From R-RK-3 sp963842775 (GTDB lineage: Bacteria; Pseudomonadota; Alphaproteobacteria; Rhizobiales; Rhodomicrobiaceae): DNA of 64,000 bases. Position numbers and translations under genes: made by a program. The notes under the pieces are model-generated. The model saw only the letters and a list, made by a program, of their open reading frames with translations. It ran no database searches and had not been told where the DNA came from. The DNA lies in NCBI GenBank assembly GCA_963842775.1, contig CAWJHQ010000016.1:496001-560000 (forward strand). Reading direction: 5' to 3'. Position 1 is the first letter of the stretch. Every line of letters starts with the position of its first letter. Shown piece by piece: positions 11,037 through 21,068 of the stretch.

Positions 11037-11999
11037 ATGGACATCGCCTTCACATTTCCAGGGCAAGGCAGCCAGTTTGTCGGCATGGGCAAGGATCTTG
11101 CGGCGGCGTATCCAGCCGCGCGGGACGTTTTTGCCGAAGTGGATGACGCGCTTGGCGAAAAGCTGTCCGAAATCATGTGGGAAGGTCCGGCGGAACGCCT
11201 GACGCTGACCGAAAATGCGCAGCCGGCGCTGATGGCGGTTTCGCTTGCCGTCATGCGCGTTCTCACAAGTGAAAAGGGCTGGGATTTGCGCGTGGCACGC
11301 TTCGTCGCCGGTCATTCGCTCGGCGAGTATTCGGCTCTCGCGACCGCGGGCGCACTGACGGTCACCGAAGCCGCGCGCCTGTTGCGCATTCGCGGCAAGG
11401 CCATGCAGGAGGCTGTTCCCGTTGGACAAGGCGCGATGGCCGCGCTGCTCGGGGTTGATCTGGACATCGCTGCGAAGATTGTTGCCGAAGCCGCCAGCAC
11501 CACCAATCTCGTGTGCCAGGTCGCCAATGACAATGCGCCGGGACAGGTCGTCATCAGCGGAGCGAAGCAGGCCGTCGATGAAGCCATGCGAATCGGCAAG
11601 GATTACGGGGTCCGCCGCGCCATTCCGCTGCCGGTCAGCGCTCCGTTCCACTGCGCTTTGATGCAGCCGGCGGCCGATCGTATGGCCGAGGCTTTGGATG
11701 GCGCCATGCTGCGCCCGCCCGTCGTGCCGCTGATCGCCAATGTGACCGCTGAACCGGTCAATGCGCCCGACCGCATCCGGAGCCAGCTCGTCGAGCAGGT
11801 GACGGGAACCGTTCGCTGGCGCGAGAGCGTCAGCCTGATGGCCGAAGAAGGCGTCACTCTTCTTTATGAGATCGGCGCGGGAAAGGTGCTAAGCGGCATG
11901 GTCCGGCGAATCGACGAACGTTTGACCGGCAAGGCGTTAGGCACAAGCGTCGAAATCGAAGCAGCGGGCGAGAACCCCGCTTCCGCCCCAGCCCTTTAG
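11037..11999 (+). CDS. fabD: Malonyl-CoA:ACP transacylase
   Basis: FabD loads malonyl groups onto ACP for fatty-acid synthesis. The 320-residue frame has FPGQGSQ at the N-terminus, the catalytic serine in GHSLGEYS near residue 91, and the catalytic histidine in APFHCALM near residue 200. I chose the ATG at 11037, which gives the family N-terminus MDIAFTFPGQ; the open frame extends upstream without coding character. First gene of fabD-fabG-acpP-fabF-mltG. Confidence 0.96.
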   Translation: MDIAFTFPGQGSQFVGMGKDLAAAYPAARDVFAEVDDALGEKLSEIMWEGPAERLTLTENAQPALMAVSLAVMRVLTSEKGWDLRVARFVAGHSLGEYSALATAGALTVTEAARLLRIRGKAMQEAVPVGQGAMAALLGVDLDIAAKIVAEAASTTNLVCQVANDNAPGQVVISGAKQAVDEAMRIGKDYGVRRAIPLPVSAPFHCALMQPAADRMAEALDGAMLRPPVVPLIANVTAEPVNAPDRIRSQLVEQVTGTVRWRESVSLMAEEGVTLLYEIGAGKVLSGMVRRIDERLTGKALGTSVEIEAAGENPASAPAL

Positions 12000-12027
12000 A
12001 GACGCATAGTCTGGAGACGCAGGATCA

Positions 12028-12769
12028 ATGGCCATGTTTGACCTGACCGGAAAAGGCGCGCTTGTGACCGGGGCTACCGGCGGCATCGGCGGTGAAATCG
12101 CCAAGGCTCTGAAGGCGCAAGGCGCGAAAGTCGCGATTTCCGGTACGCGCCAGGATCGGCTCGACGCCCTGGCCGCCGAAATAGGCGATGTCACGGCCGT
12201 GCCGTGCAATCTCAATGGACCGCACCGCCGTCGCCAATCTTGCCGCCCAGGCGGAGAGCGCGGTCGGAACGCTCGATATCGTCGTCAACAATGCGGGGAT
12301 CACCCGCGACAATCTCTTCATGCGCATGAAGGACGAGGAGTGGGACGAGGTCATCGCCGTCAATCTGACGGCGACATTCGTCCTGTGCCGCGCGGCTCTG
12401 CGCAACATGATGCGCCGCCGCTATGGACGAATCATCAATATTGCGTCAATCAGCGGCGTGATCGGCAATCCGGGCCAGGGCAATTATGCCGCCTCCAAGG
12501 CCGGGATGGTCGGCATGACCAAATCTCTCGCCCGCGAGGTCGCTTCACGCGGCATTACGGCGAACTGCATTGCGCCCGGCTTCATTCAGACGCCCATGAC
12601 CGATGTCTTGAACGAGAAGCAGGTTGAGGCGATCGCCGGGGCAATTCCGGCAGGCGTTTTCGGCAAGCCCGAGGACATCGCCGCGGCGGTCGTATACTTG
12701 GCGAGCGGTGAGGCGCGCTATGTGACGGGCGAAACCATTCATGTAAATGGCGGGATGGTGATGATGTAA
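12028..12769 (+). CDS. fabG: 3-oxoacyl-ACP reductase (single frameshift)
   Basis: FabG is the NADPH-dependent ketoreductase of fatty-acid elongation. The Rossmann motif TGATGGIGG is near residue 14, NNAG in the middle, the catalytic serine in ASISG, the YxxxK pair in YAASKAG, and the C-terminus ends VNGGMVMM. The frame breaks near 12217, where one extra base separates AVPCNL from MDRTAVANLA. The corrected length of about 246 residues matches the family. The gene is essential in most bacteria, and its neighbours fabD, acpP and fabF are intact. Confidence 0.94.
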
Positions 12770-13004
12770 GCTTAAGAGACAAGCGGCGTGCATGAGAAAT
12801 AGTCAGCCGCAGCAAACTGTGCTACCAAGCGCGGACCTCGTAAACTGTATAAAGAGACCTTTCGTTGGCGCTCTTTTAATAGTACCAGCCGAACCCGTCG
12901 CGTTCCAGTGCTTAAGATCACAGCCTGGCTTTGGGTAACAGCGTGAGTTTCGTGATCGGTAGTCTTCCGAGCAGGACTTTTGGGAGCAATGGTGAGGCAA
13001 TAGC

Positions 13005-13247
13005 ATGAGCGAAAAAATTTCTGAACGCGTTAAGAAAATCGTCGTCGAGCATTTGGGCGTCGAAGCCGATAAGGTGACCGACAACGCCAGCTTTATCGAC
13101 GATCTTGGCGCGGACAGCCTCGATACGGTCGAATTGGTGATGGCGTTCGAAGAGGAATTCGGCTGCGAAATTCCTGACGACGCCGCCGAAACCATTCAAA
13201 CGGTTGGCGATGCAATTCGTTTTCTCGAACAGCACGCCAGCGCCTGA
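13005..13247 (+). CDS. acpP: Acyl carrier protein
   Basis: An 80-residue acidic protein with the phosphopantetheine attachment serine in GADSLDTVEL (serine near residue 38). It carries growing acyl chains for FabD, FabG and FabF. It sits 235 bases after fabG; that gap probably holds a separate promoter, as is usual for acpP, though I could not place it. A hairpin at 13335-13360 follows. Confidence 0.97.
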   Translation: MSEKISERVKKIVVEHLGVEADKVTDNASFIDDLGADSLDTVELVMAFEEEFGCEIPDDAAETIQTVGDAIRFLEQHASA

Positions 13248-13334
13248 TTATTACGTCCTTTCTTGAGCAAGGCTTTGTTGCAGGAAGCCAGGGTTTCGTT
13301 GGAAGCCGAGACCTGAATGGCGGCCAAGAGCAAC

Positions 13335-13360
13335 CCGCGTCCCACCGGACGCGGTTAAAT
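13335..13360 (+). terminator. Hairpin between acpP and fabF
   Basis: A perfect 8-bp stem (CCGCGTCC / GGACGCGG) with a CACC loop is followed by TTAAAT. It may attenuate acpP transcripts before fabF. The T-run is weak, so partial read-through is likely. Confidence 0.45.
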
Positions 13361-13437
13361 TGCCCTGGCATTGTGGAATGGATCAACTCTGATCTGGCTC
13401 AAGGAATGGACGCGTTTGTGACGCTGACGGAGGCATA

Positions 13438-14703
13438 ATGCGGCGTGTCGTCATTACTGGCCTTGGTATGGTTTCGCCGCTCGGATGCGGCGTCGAGGCA
13501 AGTTGGAAGCGATTAATCGCGGGCGAAAGCGGCGCGAGCAGGGTCAGCGAATTCGACGTTTCGGACATCACTTGCCAGATCGCCTGCTCAATTCCTCGAG
13601 GGAACTATGCCGAAGGCGGCTACAATCCAGACGATTGGATGGAGCCGAAGGAACAGCGCAAGGTCGACGATTTCATCGTATACGCCATGGCCGCCGCCGA
13701 TCAGGCGCTTGCCGATGCGGACTGGCATCCCAAATCCCCTGATGATTGCGCCACGACCGGGGTCTTGATCGGCTCCGGAATTGGCGGGCTGCAGGGCATC
13801 GAGAAAGCCGCGTTGTTGATGGCGGAGAAGGGGCCGAAGCGCATCAGCCCGTTCTTCATTCCCGGACGTCTGATCAACCTTGCTTCCGGCTATGTTTCGA
13901 TCCGTCATGGGCTTAAAGGGCCGAACCACGCGGTGGTGACGGCGTGTTCGACCGGCGCTCACGCGGTGGGCGATGCCTCGCGGCTGATCGCCCTGGGCGA
14001 TGCCGACGTCATGGTCGCGGGCGGCACGGAATCGCCGATTTGCCGGCTGGCTCTGGCTGGATTTGCCGCATGCCGCGCCCTTTCCACGCATTTCAACGAG
14101 GAGCCGAAGCGCGCCTCGCGCCCCTATGACCGTGACCGCGACGGCTTCGTGATGGGCGAAGGCGCCGGCGTGCTGGTGCTTGAGGAGTTGGAACATGCCC
14201 GCGCGCGCGGTGCGAAGATTTACGGCGAAGTCATCGGCTATGGGCTGTCGGGCGACGCATACCACATCACCGCTCCCGCCGAAGACGGCGACGGGGCCTA
14301 TCGCTGCATGCAGATGGCGGTGAAGCGGGCGGGAATTCAGCCCGGCGAAATCGACTATGTGAACGCGCACGGTACTTCAACGCCGATGGGCGACGAGATC
14401 GAGTTGGCTTCGGTGGAGCGGCTGTTCGGCAACGCCGCCGGCAAGCTGGCGATGTCCTCGACGAAATCTTCGATCGGCCATTTGCTCGGCGCGGCGGGGG
14501 CGGTAGAGGCGATTTTCTCGCTTTTGGCCATGCGCGACAATTTAATTCCGCCGACGCTCAATCTCGATAATCCTTCCGTTGAAACGCCGATTGACCTCGT
14601 GCCACATGAAGCACGATCTCAAGAGGTGAACACAGTGCTTAGCAATTCCTTCGGTTTCGGAGGAACGAATGCTTCTCTCATTTTCCGGCGCGTCGTAGAA
14701 TAG
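13438..14703 (+). CDS. fabF: 3-oxoacyl-ACP synthase II
   Basis: FabF condenses malonyl-ACP with acyl-ACP. The 421-residue frame is intact. The catalytic cysteine is in TACSTGAHA (near residue 170) and the two histidines in NAHGTSTPMGD and SIGHLLGAAG; the C-terminal glycine-rich loop NSFGFGGTNAS is present. It begins MRRVVITGLGMVSPLG, the normal N-terminus. Confidence 0.97.
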   Translation: MRRVVITGLGMVSPLGCGVEASWKRLIAGESGASRVSEFDVSDITCQIACSIPRGNYAEGGYNPDDWMEPKEQRKVDDFIVYAMAAADQALADADWHPKSPDDCATTGVLIGSGIGGLQGIEKAALLMAEKGPKRISPFFIPGRLINLASGYVSIRHGLKGPNHAVVTACSTGAHAVGDASRLIALGDADVMVAGGTESPICRLALAGFAACRALSTHFNEEPKRASRPYDRDRDGFVMGEGAGVLVLEELEHARARGAKIYGEVIGYGLSGDAYHITAPAEDGDGAYRCMQMAVKRAGIQPGEIDYVNAHGTSTPMGDEIELASVERLFGNAAGKLAMSSTKSSIGHLLGAAGAVEAIFSLLAMRDNLIPPTLNLDNPSVETPIDLVPHEARSQEVNTVLSNSFGFGGTNASLIFRRVVE

Positions 14704-14723
14704 GCCTCGGGCGAGGCTGTTTT
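14704..14723 (+). terminator. Weak hairpin after fabF
   Basis: A GCCTC/GAGGC stem with a four-base loop is followed by TGTTTT directly after the fabF stop codon. The stem is short, so it is a candidate only. Confidence 0.35.
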
Positions 14724-14802
14724 AAAGGCGCCAGCGCTGGGCGGACCCAGCTTTCGCCATAATTCGTTGGTCTTTCTTGCCGTGGCCTAGAGTCCGGAGA
14801 GC

Positions 14803-16170
14803 GTGTCCCCAATGCCAAGCGATATTCATCGATGGGATCAAAATCGCGGCTTGCAAAGTGGGGGCTATTTCGGGGCGCACCAGGATTATGGCGTTCTCCC
14901 GCGTAGCCCTTCCGAGGCGCTTGAGCCGTATCATGCACCCGAGCCTCCAATGGAGCATGGCAACTGGCGGCAGCGGCCGGTTGTTAGATTTCTCAATAAT
15001 GTCATAACCCTGCTTTTTCTGGGCGTTATCGGCCTTGCCATTCTCTTTTATTTCGTCAAGTCGCAGTTCGATCAACCCGGGCCGCTAGGCTATGCCACCG
15101 TCGTGGTGATTCCGAAGGGCGAAGGGGTCCGCGAGATCGCCAGCCGTCTGGAGCGCGAAGGGATCATCGGGGATCAGCGCATCTTCGTGGCCAGCGTCGT
15201 CGTTTACTTCCAGGCGCAATCGAAACTGAAGGCTGGCGAATATGCGATCAAAAAGCACGCCAGCATGCGGGAAGTGCTCGATACGCTGGTCGAGGGCAAA
15301 GCGATCCTGCACACCGTTTCTGTTCCCGAAGGGCTGACCAGCTATCAGGTCGTGGAAAGGCTCAATAGCCATCCTGAGCTTACGGGAAAAATCGATATCA
15401 TCCCCTCTGAAGGCAGCTTGCTCCCCGATACCTATCGATTTGCGCGCGGCACCGACCGCGAAGAGCTGATCGCGCGGATGCAGAGCGAACAGCGCAAATT
15501 CATGGCCAAGATCTGGCCGAAGCGCGCAACCGGCCTTCCCTTCAAGACCCTTGAAGAGGCGGTCAACCTGGCGTCCATCGTCGAGCGGGAAGCCAGCAAG
15601 GCTGATGAGCGGCCGCGCGTTGCCGCCGTGTTCGTCAACCGGCTGCACAAGAATATGAAGCTTCAGTCGGACCCGACCATCATCTATGGCCTTTCCGGTG
15701 GCAAGGGCACGCTGGGGCGTCCCATTCTGAAGACCGAAATCCAGCAGATGACGCCTTATAACACCTATACGATGAAAGGCCTCCCGCCGACGCCGATCGC
15801 CAATCCCGGCCGCGCGGCGCTGGAAGCCGTTTTGCGCCCTGCGAAGACGGGCGACCTCTATTTCGTCGCCGACGGCACGGGCGGCCACACCTTCTCCGAG
15901 ACCTATGACGAGCACAAGAAGGGTGTCGGCGAGTGGCGGATCATCGAGAAGGAGATACGGGAGAAGCAGGCCGCCGCCAAGGCTGAAGCCGAGAAGCTTG
16001 CCGCCGCCGCAGCAGCGGCAAGCACAAGCGTAGCCGCAACCGCTGTGGCCGCCGCTGAGCCCACCACCACGGTCATCCCTGGTGTTGCGATCACCGCCTC
16101 GTCGAGTGATCCGGCAATCGCGCTCGACGATAGCGGCATGCCGCTGCCTGTGCGCAAGCCGAAGCGCTAA
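14803..16170 (+). CDS. mltG: Endolytic murein transglycosylase
   Basis: MltG cleaves nascent glycan strands at the inner membrane and sets their length. A cytoplasmic N-terminus of about 65 residues precedes one membrane helix (residues 65-85). The YceG domain follows, with the catalytic glutamate in ASIVEREAS and LQSDPTIIYG, and PPTPIANPG near the end. The last 75 residues are an Ala-rich, probably disordered tail. The start may be the GTG at 14803 or the ATG at 14812. Its position after fabF is usual in Rhizobiales. Confidence 0.94.
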   Translation: MSPMPSDIHRWDQNRGLQSGGYFGAHQDYGVLPRSPSEALEPYHAPEPPMEHGNWRQRPVVRFLNNVITLLFLGVIGLAILFYFVKSQFDQPGPLGYATVVVIPKGEGVREIASRLEREGIIGDQRIFVASVVVYFQAQSKLKAGEYAIKKHASMREVLDTLVEGKAILHTVSVPEGLTSYQVVERLNSHPELTGKIDIIPSEGSLLPDTYRFARGTDREELIARMQSEQRKFMAKIWPKRATGLPFKTLEEAVNLASIVEREASKADERPRVAAVFVNRLHKNMKLQSDPTIIYGLSGGKGTLGRPILKTEIQQMTPYNTYTMKGLPPTPIANPGRAALEAVLRPAKTGDLYFVADGTGGHTFSETYDEHKKGVGEWRIIEKEIREKQAAAKAEAEKLAAAAAAASTSVAATAVAAAEPTTTVIPGVAITASSSDPAIALDDSGMPLPVRKPKR

Positions 16171-16353
16171 GCGATTTTTCGCGGTCCAGGCGCACCCTCT
16201 AAACATTTACTGAATTTCGTGCCGCGGGACATTGTTACCGCAATGCAAATCAAAGCAGGTAGTCATCGAGCAAAAAGCGTTATGCGCAGCGCGATTTTGC
16301 GCTATGACTGCGCCCTCGGCACCGTTGAGGATTAGCGTTCGCGTGGGGGAGCC

Positions 16354-17553
16354 ATGACAGAGGCGGTTCAGACGCAAAGGTCCGCGGGAAGCAGCGTTTG
16401 GCTTGCCATGATGCTCGGCATCATCTGGGCCTGCATCGTCGCCCTGGTGCTGACGGTGGCGTCACTGGCCGGGATCTCGCCGGAAGGCCCAGACGAATGG
16501 ACCTATGACTGGCGCACGCTCTTCTTCTCGCAAAGCGCGGAACGGCCGCGCGACGACATCGCGATCGTCCTCATCGACGAAGACAGCATGCGCGATTATG
16601 ACTATATCTCGCCCCTTGATCGCGGCTTGCAGGCGAAACTGCTCCAGGCGCTCGACAGCGCCGCGCCGAAGGCCGTCGGCCTCGATTTCATTTTCGACCG
16701 CAAAAGCGAAGACGGCAAGACCCAGGCGCTCATCGACGCGATCAAAACGATGCGCAGCCCTATCGTCTTCGGGGCGATCGACAGCCGCGTTCGCGGCTTC
16801 AAGGCCGACGACCTGAAATATCAGGAAGATTTCATTGCCAGGACGGGGCGCGAGGCGGGCCACGTTTTCTTTGCACGCCAACTGGACCAGCTGAAAATCG
16901 GTGACCAGGTGGTGCGCTTCATGGGTGAGCGCGCGCCTGCGCCGCCGCATCGCAAGAGCATCGCCCAGCTGCTGGTCGAAAAGGCCGGCGCGACATCGCC
17001 GAGCGAGCCCGCCAGCCCCTATATCGCATGGCTGCTGCCGCCTCATGGAGATGACCTGTTTCCGTTGTTCCGCGTCCCTCGGCATAAGCCTGATGCGGGC
17101 GCGGAAACCATCCTCCCGGAAAGCTGGCGGCGGGCGCTGCGGGGCAAGATCGTGCTGATCGGCGGCGATTTCGTCGATCGTGACAAGCATCTGACGCCGC
17201 TCTCCGTTCTGGACGGGGCGAAGATGCCTGGCGTTATGGTGCAGGCGCAGATCCTGGCCCAGCTGCGCGACGGGCGTTCCATTCATGAAGTGCCGTGGGA
17301 CATGGAACTGGCTTTGCTCGCGGTCGTTGCCCTGCTAGGCTTCATGGTGAGCCGCTTCTTCAGCGTCAAACGATACGATTGGCTGGTCTATTTCTGCGGT
17401 CTTGCGGCGCTGGTCATCCTTGGAGTTGTGCTTTTTTCGACATACGCCATCATCATCCCCTCCACATCATTGTTCTTTGCGTGGACGGCCGGCGTTACGG
17501 GTGGACACTATGCTACGACGGTGGCGCAGAAACTTGGTTTCGCGCGCTCATAG
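16354..17553 (+). CDS. CHASE2-domain membrane sensor without output domain
   Basis: The 399-residue protein has one N-terminal membrane helix, a large extracytoplasmic CHASE2 domain (IAIVLIDEDSM, then FDRKSEDG and a conserved GKIVLIGGDF near residue 265), and three C-terminal membrane helices. CHASE2 normally feeds a kinase or cyclase domain, but this protein ends after the last helix. The next gene starts 12 bases downstream and encodes a small secreted protein, so the two are likely co-translated. Signal and partner are unknown. Confidence 0.8.
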   Translation: MTEAVQTQRSAGSSVWLAMMLGIIWACIVALVLTVASLAGISPEGPDEWTYDWRTLFFSQSAERPRDDIAIVLIDEDSMRDYDYISPLDRGLQAKLLQALDSAAPKAVGLDFIFDRKSEDGKTQALIDAIKTMRSPIVFGAIDSRVRGFKADDLKYQEDFIARTGREAGHVFFARQLDQLKIGDQVVRFMGERAPAPPHRKSIAQLLVEKAGATSPSEPASPYIAWLLPPHGDDLFPLFRVPRHKPDAGAETILPESWRRALRGKIVLIGGDFVDRDKHLTPLSVLDGAKMPGVMVQAQILAQLRDGRSIHEVPWDMELALLAVVALLGFMVSRFFSVKRYDWLVYFCGLAALVILGVVLFSTYAIIIPSTSLFFAWTAGVTGGHYATTVAQKLGFARS

Positions 17554-17565
17554 GAGAATATTGAC

Positions 17566-17913
17566 ATGAATCAGGTCACAAGACTTCGCGCGCCCGCCTT
17601 GCTGGGCATCGCTTTGGCGGTTTTCCTTGCGCCCGCCGCTGCCCTGGCGGAGATCGAGGTGCTTGAATCCTCCGCGCCGGAGATCGCTGCCGGCGCCAAA
17701 CTCGCTGACGAAGCGCGTGTGAAAGTGCCGGATGGCGCTTCGATCCGGGTTCTGATCCTGTCATCGGGCTCGACCAAGACGCTGAAGGGCCCTTATGAAG
17801 GCACAGTCGCCGCTTATAAGGATGACCGCAGCTGGTGGGAACGCATCACCGGGCGGGACAAGGACAGCGATGCCCCGATCGGCGCGACACGCGGGATGCG
17901 CCCCCCACAGTAA
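17566..17913 (+). CDS. Small secreted FecR-like protein
   Basis: The 115 residues begin with a signal peptide (LLGIALAVFLAPAAALA). The mature part includes AAGAKLADEARVKVPDGASIRVLILSSG, which resembles the sticky beta-hairpins of FecR-type domains but is too short for a whole one. AGGAG lies nine bases before the ATG. I infer that it works with the upstream CHASE2 protein at the membrane surface. No enzymatic motif is visible. Confidence 0.6.
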   Translation: MNQVTRLRAPALLGIALAVFLAPAAALAEIEVLESSAPEIAAGAKLADEARVKVPDGASIRVLILSSGSTKTLKGPYEGTVAAYKDDRSWWERITGRDKDSDAPIGATRGMRPPQ

Positions 17914-17987
17914 GGGCACTGATACCGCATCGGCTCGGTAATGCCAAATTGACGGGACGAACCGATCTTTAGGATCCAGCACTCGCG

Positions 17988-19203
17988 ATGCGCATGTCTC
18001 GTTTAACCCTTTGCGGTGTGACGGCCGTTTTCCTAATGTTGATCGGAGCGGCTCCGCTCCATGCGCAGAGCTGCAATCCGACGCAAAGTTTCGAGCGCTG
18101 GCTTGAGGATTTCAAGCGCGAGGCCGCCAATGCCGGCGTTTCGCGCGGCGCCATCACGTCCGTGCTTGGCTCGGTGGCTTACGACCCGGCTATCGTCCGC
18201 AAAGACCGTGCCCAGGGCGTTTTCGCGCAATCCTTCCTCCAGTTCTCCGGGCGCATGGTTTCCGCCGACCGGATGAAGCGCGGCGCCGAGAATCTGGACC
18301 GCTACCGCGACGCCTTCGCGCGGATCGAGAAGCAGTTCGGGGTGCCCGGGCCGGTGATTGTCGGATTTTGGGGGCTGGAGACCGATTTCGGCGTCAATTC
18401 CGGCAAAAGCCCGATCATTGGCGCACTTGCGACGCTCGCCTATGATTGCCGTCGCCCCGAATTGTTTCGTGAACAGTTGCTCGCGGCGCTCAAGATCGTC
18501 GATAAGGGCGATCTGACCCCCGACCAGATGATCGGCGCCTGGGCCGGCGAATTAGGCCAGACGCAATTCCTTCCCGCACATTATCTGGAGTTCGGCGTGG
18601 ACTTCGATGGTGATGGGCGCGTCGACCTGCGCAATAGCGTGCCCGATGTCCTGGCTTCGACGGCGAGACTGCTCCAGCACCATGGCTGGAAGCGCGGCGA
18701 GCCCTGGATGCAGGAAGTCAGCGTGCCGGACGAACTGCCATGGCGGGAAGCAGATCTCAGCATTCAGCATCCGCGTTCCAAATGGGCCGCTTGGGGTGTG
18801 CGCCAACGCGACGGACGCCCGCTTACAATCCGACAACGTCCCCGCCTCGCTGCTACTGCCCATGGGGCGTCATGGGCCGGCGTTCCTCGCCTTCGCAAAC
18901 TTCAAGGTCTATACCGAGTGGAACCAGTCGCTGGTCTACGCGACCACGGCCGCCTATTACGCCGCGCGGCTTGCCGGCGCGCCGGCCTATAATAAGGGCA
19001 AGCCGAACATTCCCGCTTACGGATTGCAGGAGATGCGCAGTCTGCAGGAGCTTCTGGTGCGGCACGGCTATGATGTCGGCAAGCTCGACGGCATCATCGG
19101 CGTGGCGACGCGGGACGCCATCCGGCAGGCCCAGATTAAATTCGGCCTGCCAGCAGATTCCTACCCATCTGAGGAGTTATTCCAGCGTCTTCGCGGCAGC
19201 TAA
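17988..19203 (+). CDS. Lytic murein transglycosylase, MltB family (single frameshift)
   Basis: A periplasmic enzyme that cleaves the MurNAc-GlcNAc bond. After a signal peptide ending LHAQS, the SLT_2 domain carries the catalytic glutamate in GFWGLETDFG near residue 129 and a calcium-site-like DFDGDGRVD. The C-terminal 60 residues form a peptidoglycan-binding domain (LQELLVRHGYDVGKLDG). The frame breaks near 18824, where an extra T in CGCTTACAATCC separates DGRPL from QSDNVPASLLLP. The corrected protein has about 404 residues, typical for the family. Confidence 0.92.
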
Positions 19204-19933
19204 GTCTGGATGAACCGAAGGTCTGCCAATACAATTCAGCGGAACAGACCGCTGTTCTCGCGGAAATCTTTAGCATAACAAAAGATACCCACCGCTGTTT
19301 TGGTCTCAATTTGAAACGATTTTTATTTAGCGCATTACGCGCACAATCATAAAATTGTCGCCACTTACGGCTGGGGTGACACGAAGCCGACCGTTCGGGC
19401 CTTCCGCTGTCCGCATAGGCGATCAGGCTGCCGCTTATTCCGTCAGTTGGCTCCAAATTCATCAAATCCCTCACTGAGCCCGCCGCCTGCCGTGCACCGC
19501 TCTCGGCCGCTCTTGCTGCGCTGCAACATTTTTTGGAACCAAGTGGCGACGCAGTTCGTTACGACGTTGCCTCATAAGGACTTTGGCAATTCACCCCGAT
19601 ATCGAGACCCAGCTTTTCCACTTGGTGCCGCCCTTCGCGAGCGGTTCCGTGCGATCGGTAGGAACACGGCTTATTCAGCCCCATTTTGGACATAAACGAT
19701 GGTGTGCCCAACAAATCATCACGGCGGAGTGGCAATTCACATGTTTTAGGCATATTGGAACGTTTGAACCTTAACCATTTTTATTCCTGTATTCATCATG
19801 ATGCGAAATCAATTCTATTCAATTTTTATCGATTTTTTATGTCTGGGCCGCATGACTTGCGGTAACTGCCTATCCGCCCTCTTTTTGGAACTTTTTCTCC
19901 GTAAATATGTTGTTGTGAGGTTCGTTTGCCACA
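19204..19933. other. AT-richer intergenic region
   Basis: No protein or RNA gene is recognised. Two stretches (about 19260-19360 and 19760-19860) are clearly richer in A and T than the surroundings. The second one precedes the glycosyltransferase gene and probably holds its promoter. Confidence 0.5.
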
Positions 19934-21058
19934 ATGGATGACAAAAAAATGAAGATAGCGCAGATTTCTCCCCTGATTGAGAGCGTACCGCCTCGGCTTT
20001 ATGGAGGCACCGAACGGATCGTCTCGTATCTCACGGAAGAACTGGTTCGCATGGGCCACGAGGTAACATTGTTCGCCAGTGGTGATTCGACGACTGCCGC
20101 CGAGGTGGTGAGTTGTGCTGCTACGGCATTGCGCCTCGACCCCAAGGTGAAGGATCAGATTCCCTACTACATGCTGATGATAGACCGCGTGCGCCGCATG
20201 GCGGACGATTTCGATGTGCTGCATTTTCATATCGACCACTACCAGTTTCCCATGTTTCATCACGTCGCCGGCCGGACCGTCACAACGCTGCATGGGCGCC
20301 AGGACATCCCCGACCTGAAGATGCTGTACAATGCGTTTCCCGACATGCCGCTTGTCTCGATCTCAGACGCGCAGCGCCGTCCGGTTCCGTCCGCCAATTT
20401 CGCAGCGACCGTCTATCACGGCCTGCCGAACGATCTGCATCGGGCCAATCTGAGCAACACTGAAAATTACGTGGCGTTTCTCGGCCGCATATCCCCGGAG
20501 AAAGGTCCCGACCGCGCTATCCGGATCGCCAGAGCAGCAGGCATTCCTCTCAAGATCGCGGCCAAGGTCGACAAGGCGGACGAAGACTACTTCCGAGAAG
20601 TGGTCAAGCCGATGCTCGATCAGCCTGGGGTTGAATATATCGGTGAAATCAACGAGCGGAATAAGACGGCATTCCTCGGCAATGCCCGCGCCCTGCTGTT
20701 CCCCATCGATTGGCCGGAACCGTTCGGTCTGGTGATGATCGAGGCCATGGCATGCGGCACGCCGACCCTCGCGTTCAGGCACGGTTCAGTTCCGGAGGTT
20801 ATAGAGGACGGGTTGTCGGGATATATCGTCGATTCCGAAGAAGAAGCCGTCACGGTTCTTCCGCAAACGATTTTGCTGGACCGCCGCCGCGTCCGGCGCC
20901 GCTTTGAGGAACGCTTCTCTGCGTCCAGGATGGCGGCGAATTACGTCGCGGTTTACGAGAAGCTGCTGCAGCGCTCCATCGGCGACGGAGTGACGGGCCG
21001 GCCCTCCATCATGCGGGACGCGGTGTATCAAAAGCGGCAGGCCAAAGCCATGAACTGA
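19934..21058 (+). CDS. GT4-family glycosyltransferase
   Basis: A 374-residue GT-B fold enzyme. The N-terminal part has PPRLYGGTERIV, typical of family 4 transferases; the nucleotide-sugar side has GRISPEKGPDRAIRIA (near residue 185) and the acidic EPFGLVMIEAMACGTP near residue 265. Donor and acceptor are not evident. It is ten bases upstream of a glycogen-debranching-type gene, and this pair recurs in Alphaproteobacteria, so a role in alpha-glucan metabolism is plausible. The reading frame is intact. Confidence 0.88.
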   Translation: MDDKKMKIAQISPLIESVPPRLYGGTERIVSYLTEELVRMGHEVTLFASGDSTTAAEVVSCAATALRLDPKVKDQIPYYMLMIDRVRRMADDFDVLHFHIDHYQFPMFHHVAGRTVTTLHGRQDIPDLKMLYNAFPDMPLVSISDAQRRPVPSANFAATVYHGLPNDLHRANLSNTENYVAFLGRISPEKGPDRAIRIARAAGIPLKIAAKVDKADEDYFREVVKPMLDQPGVEYIGEINERNKTAFLGNARALLFPIDWPEPFGLVMIEAMACGTPTLAFRHGSVPEVIEDGLSGYIVDSEEEAVTVLPQTILLDRRRVRRRFEERFSASRMAANYVAVYEKLLQRSIGDGVTGRPSIMRDAVYQKRQAKAMN

Positions 21059-21068
21059 TTGGGGCGCC

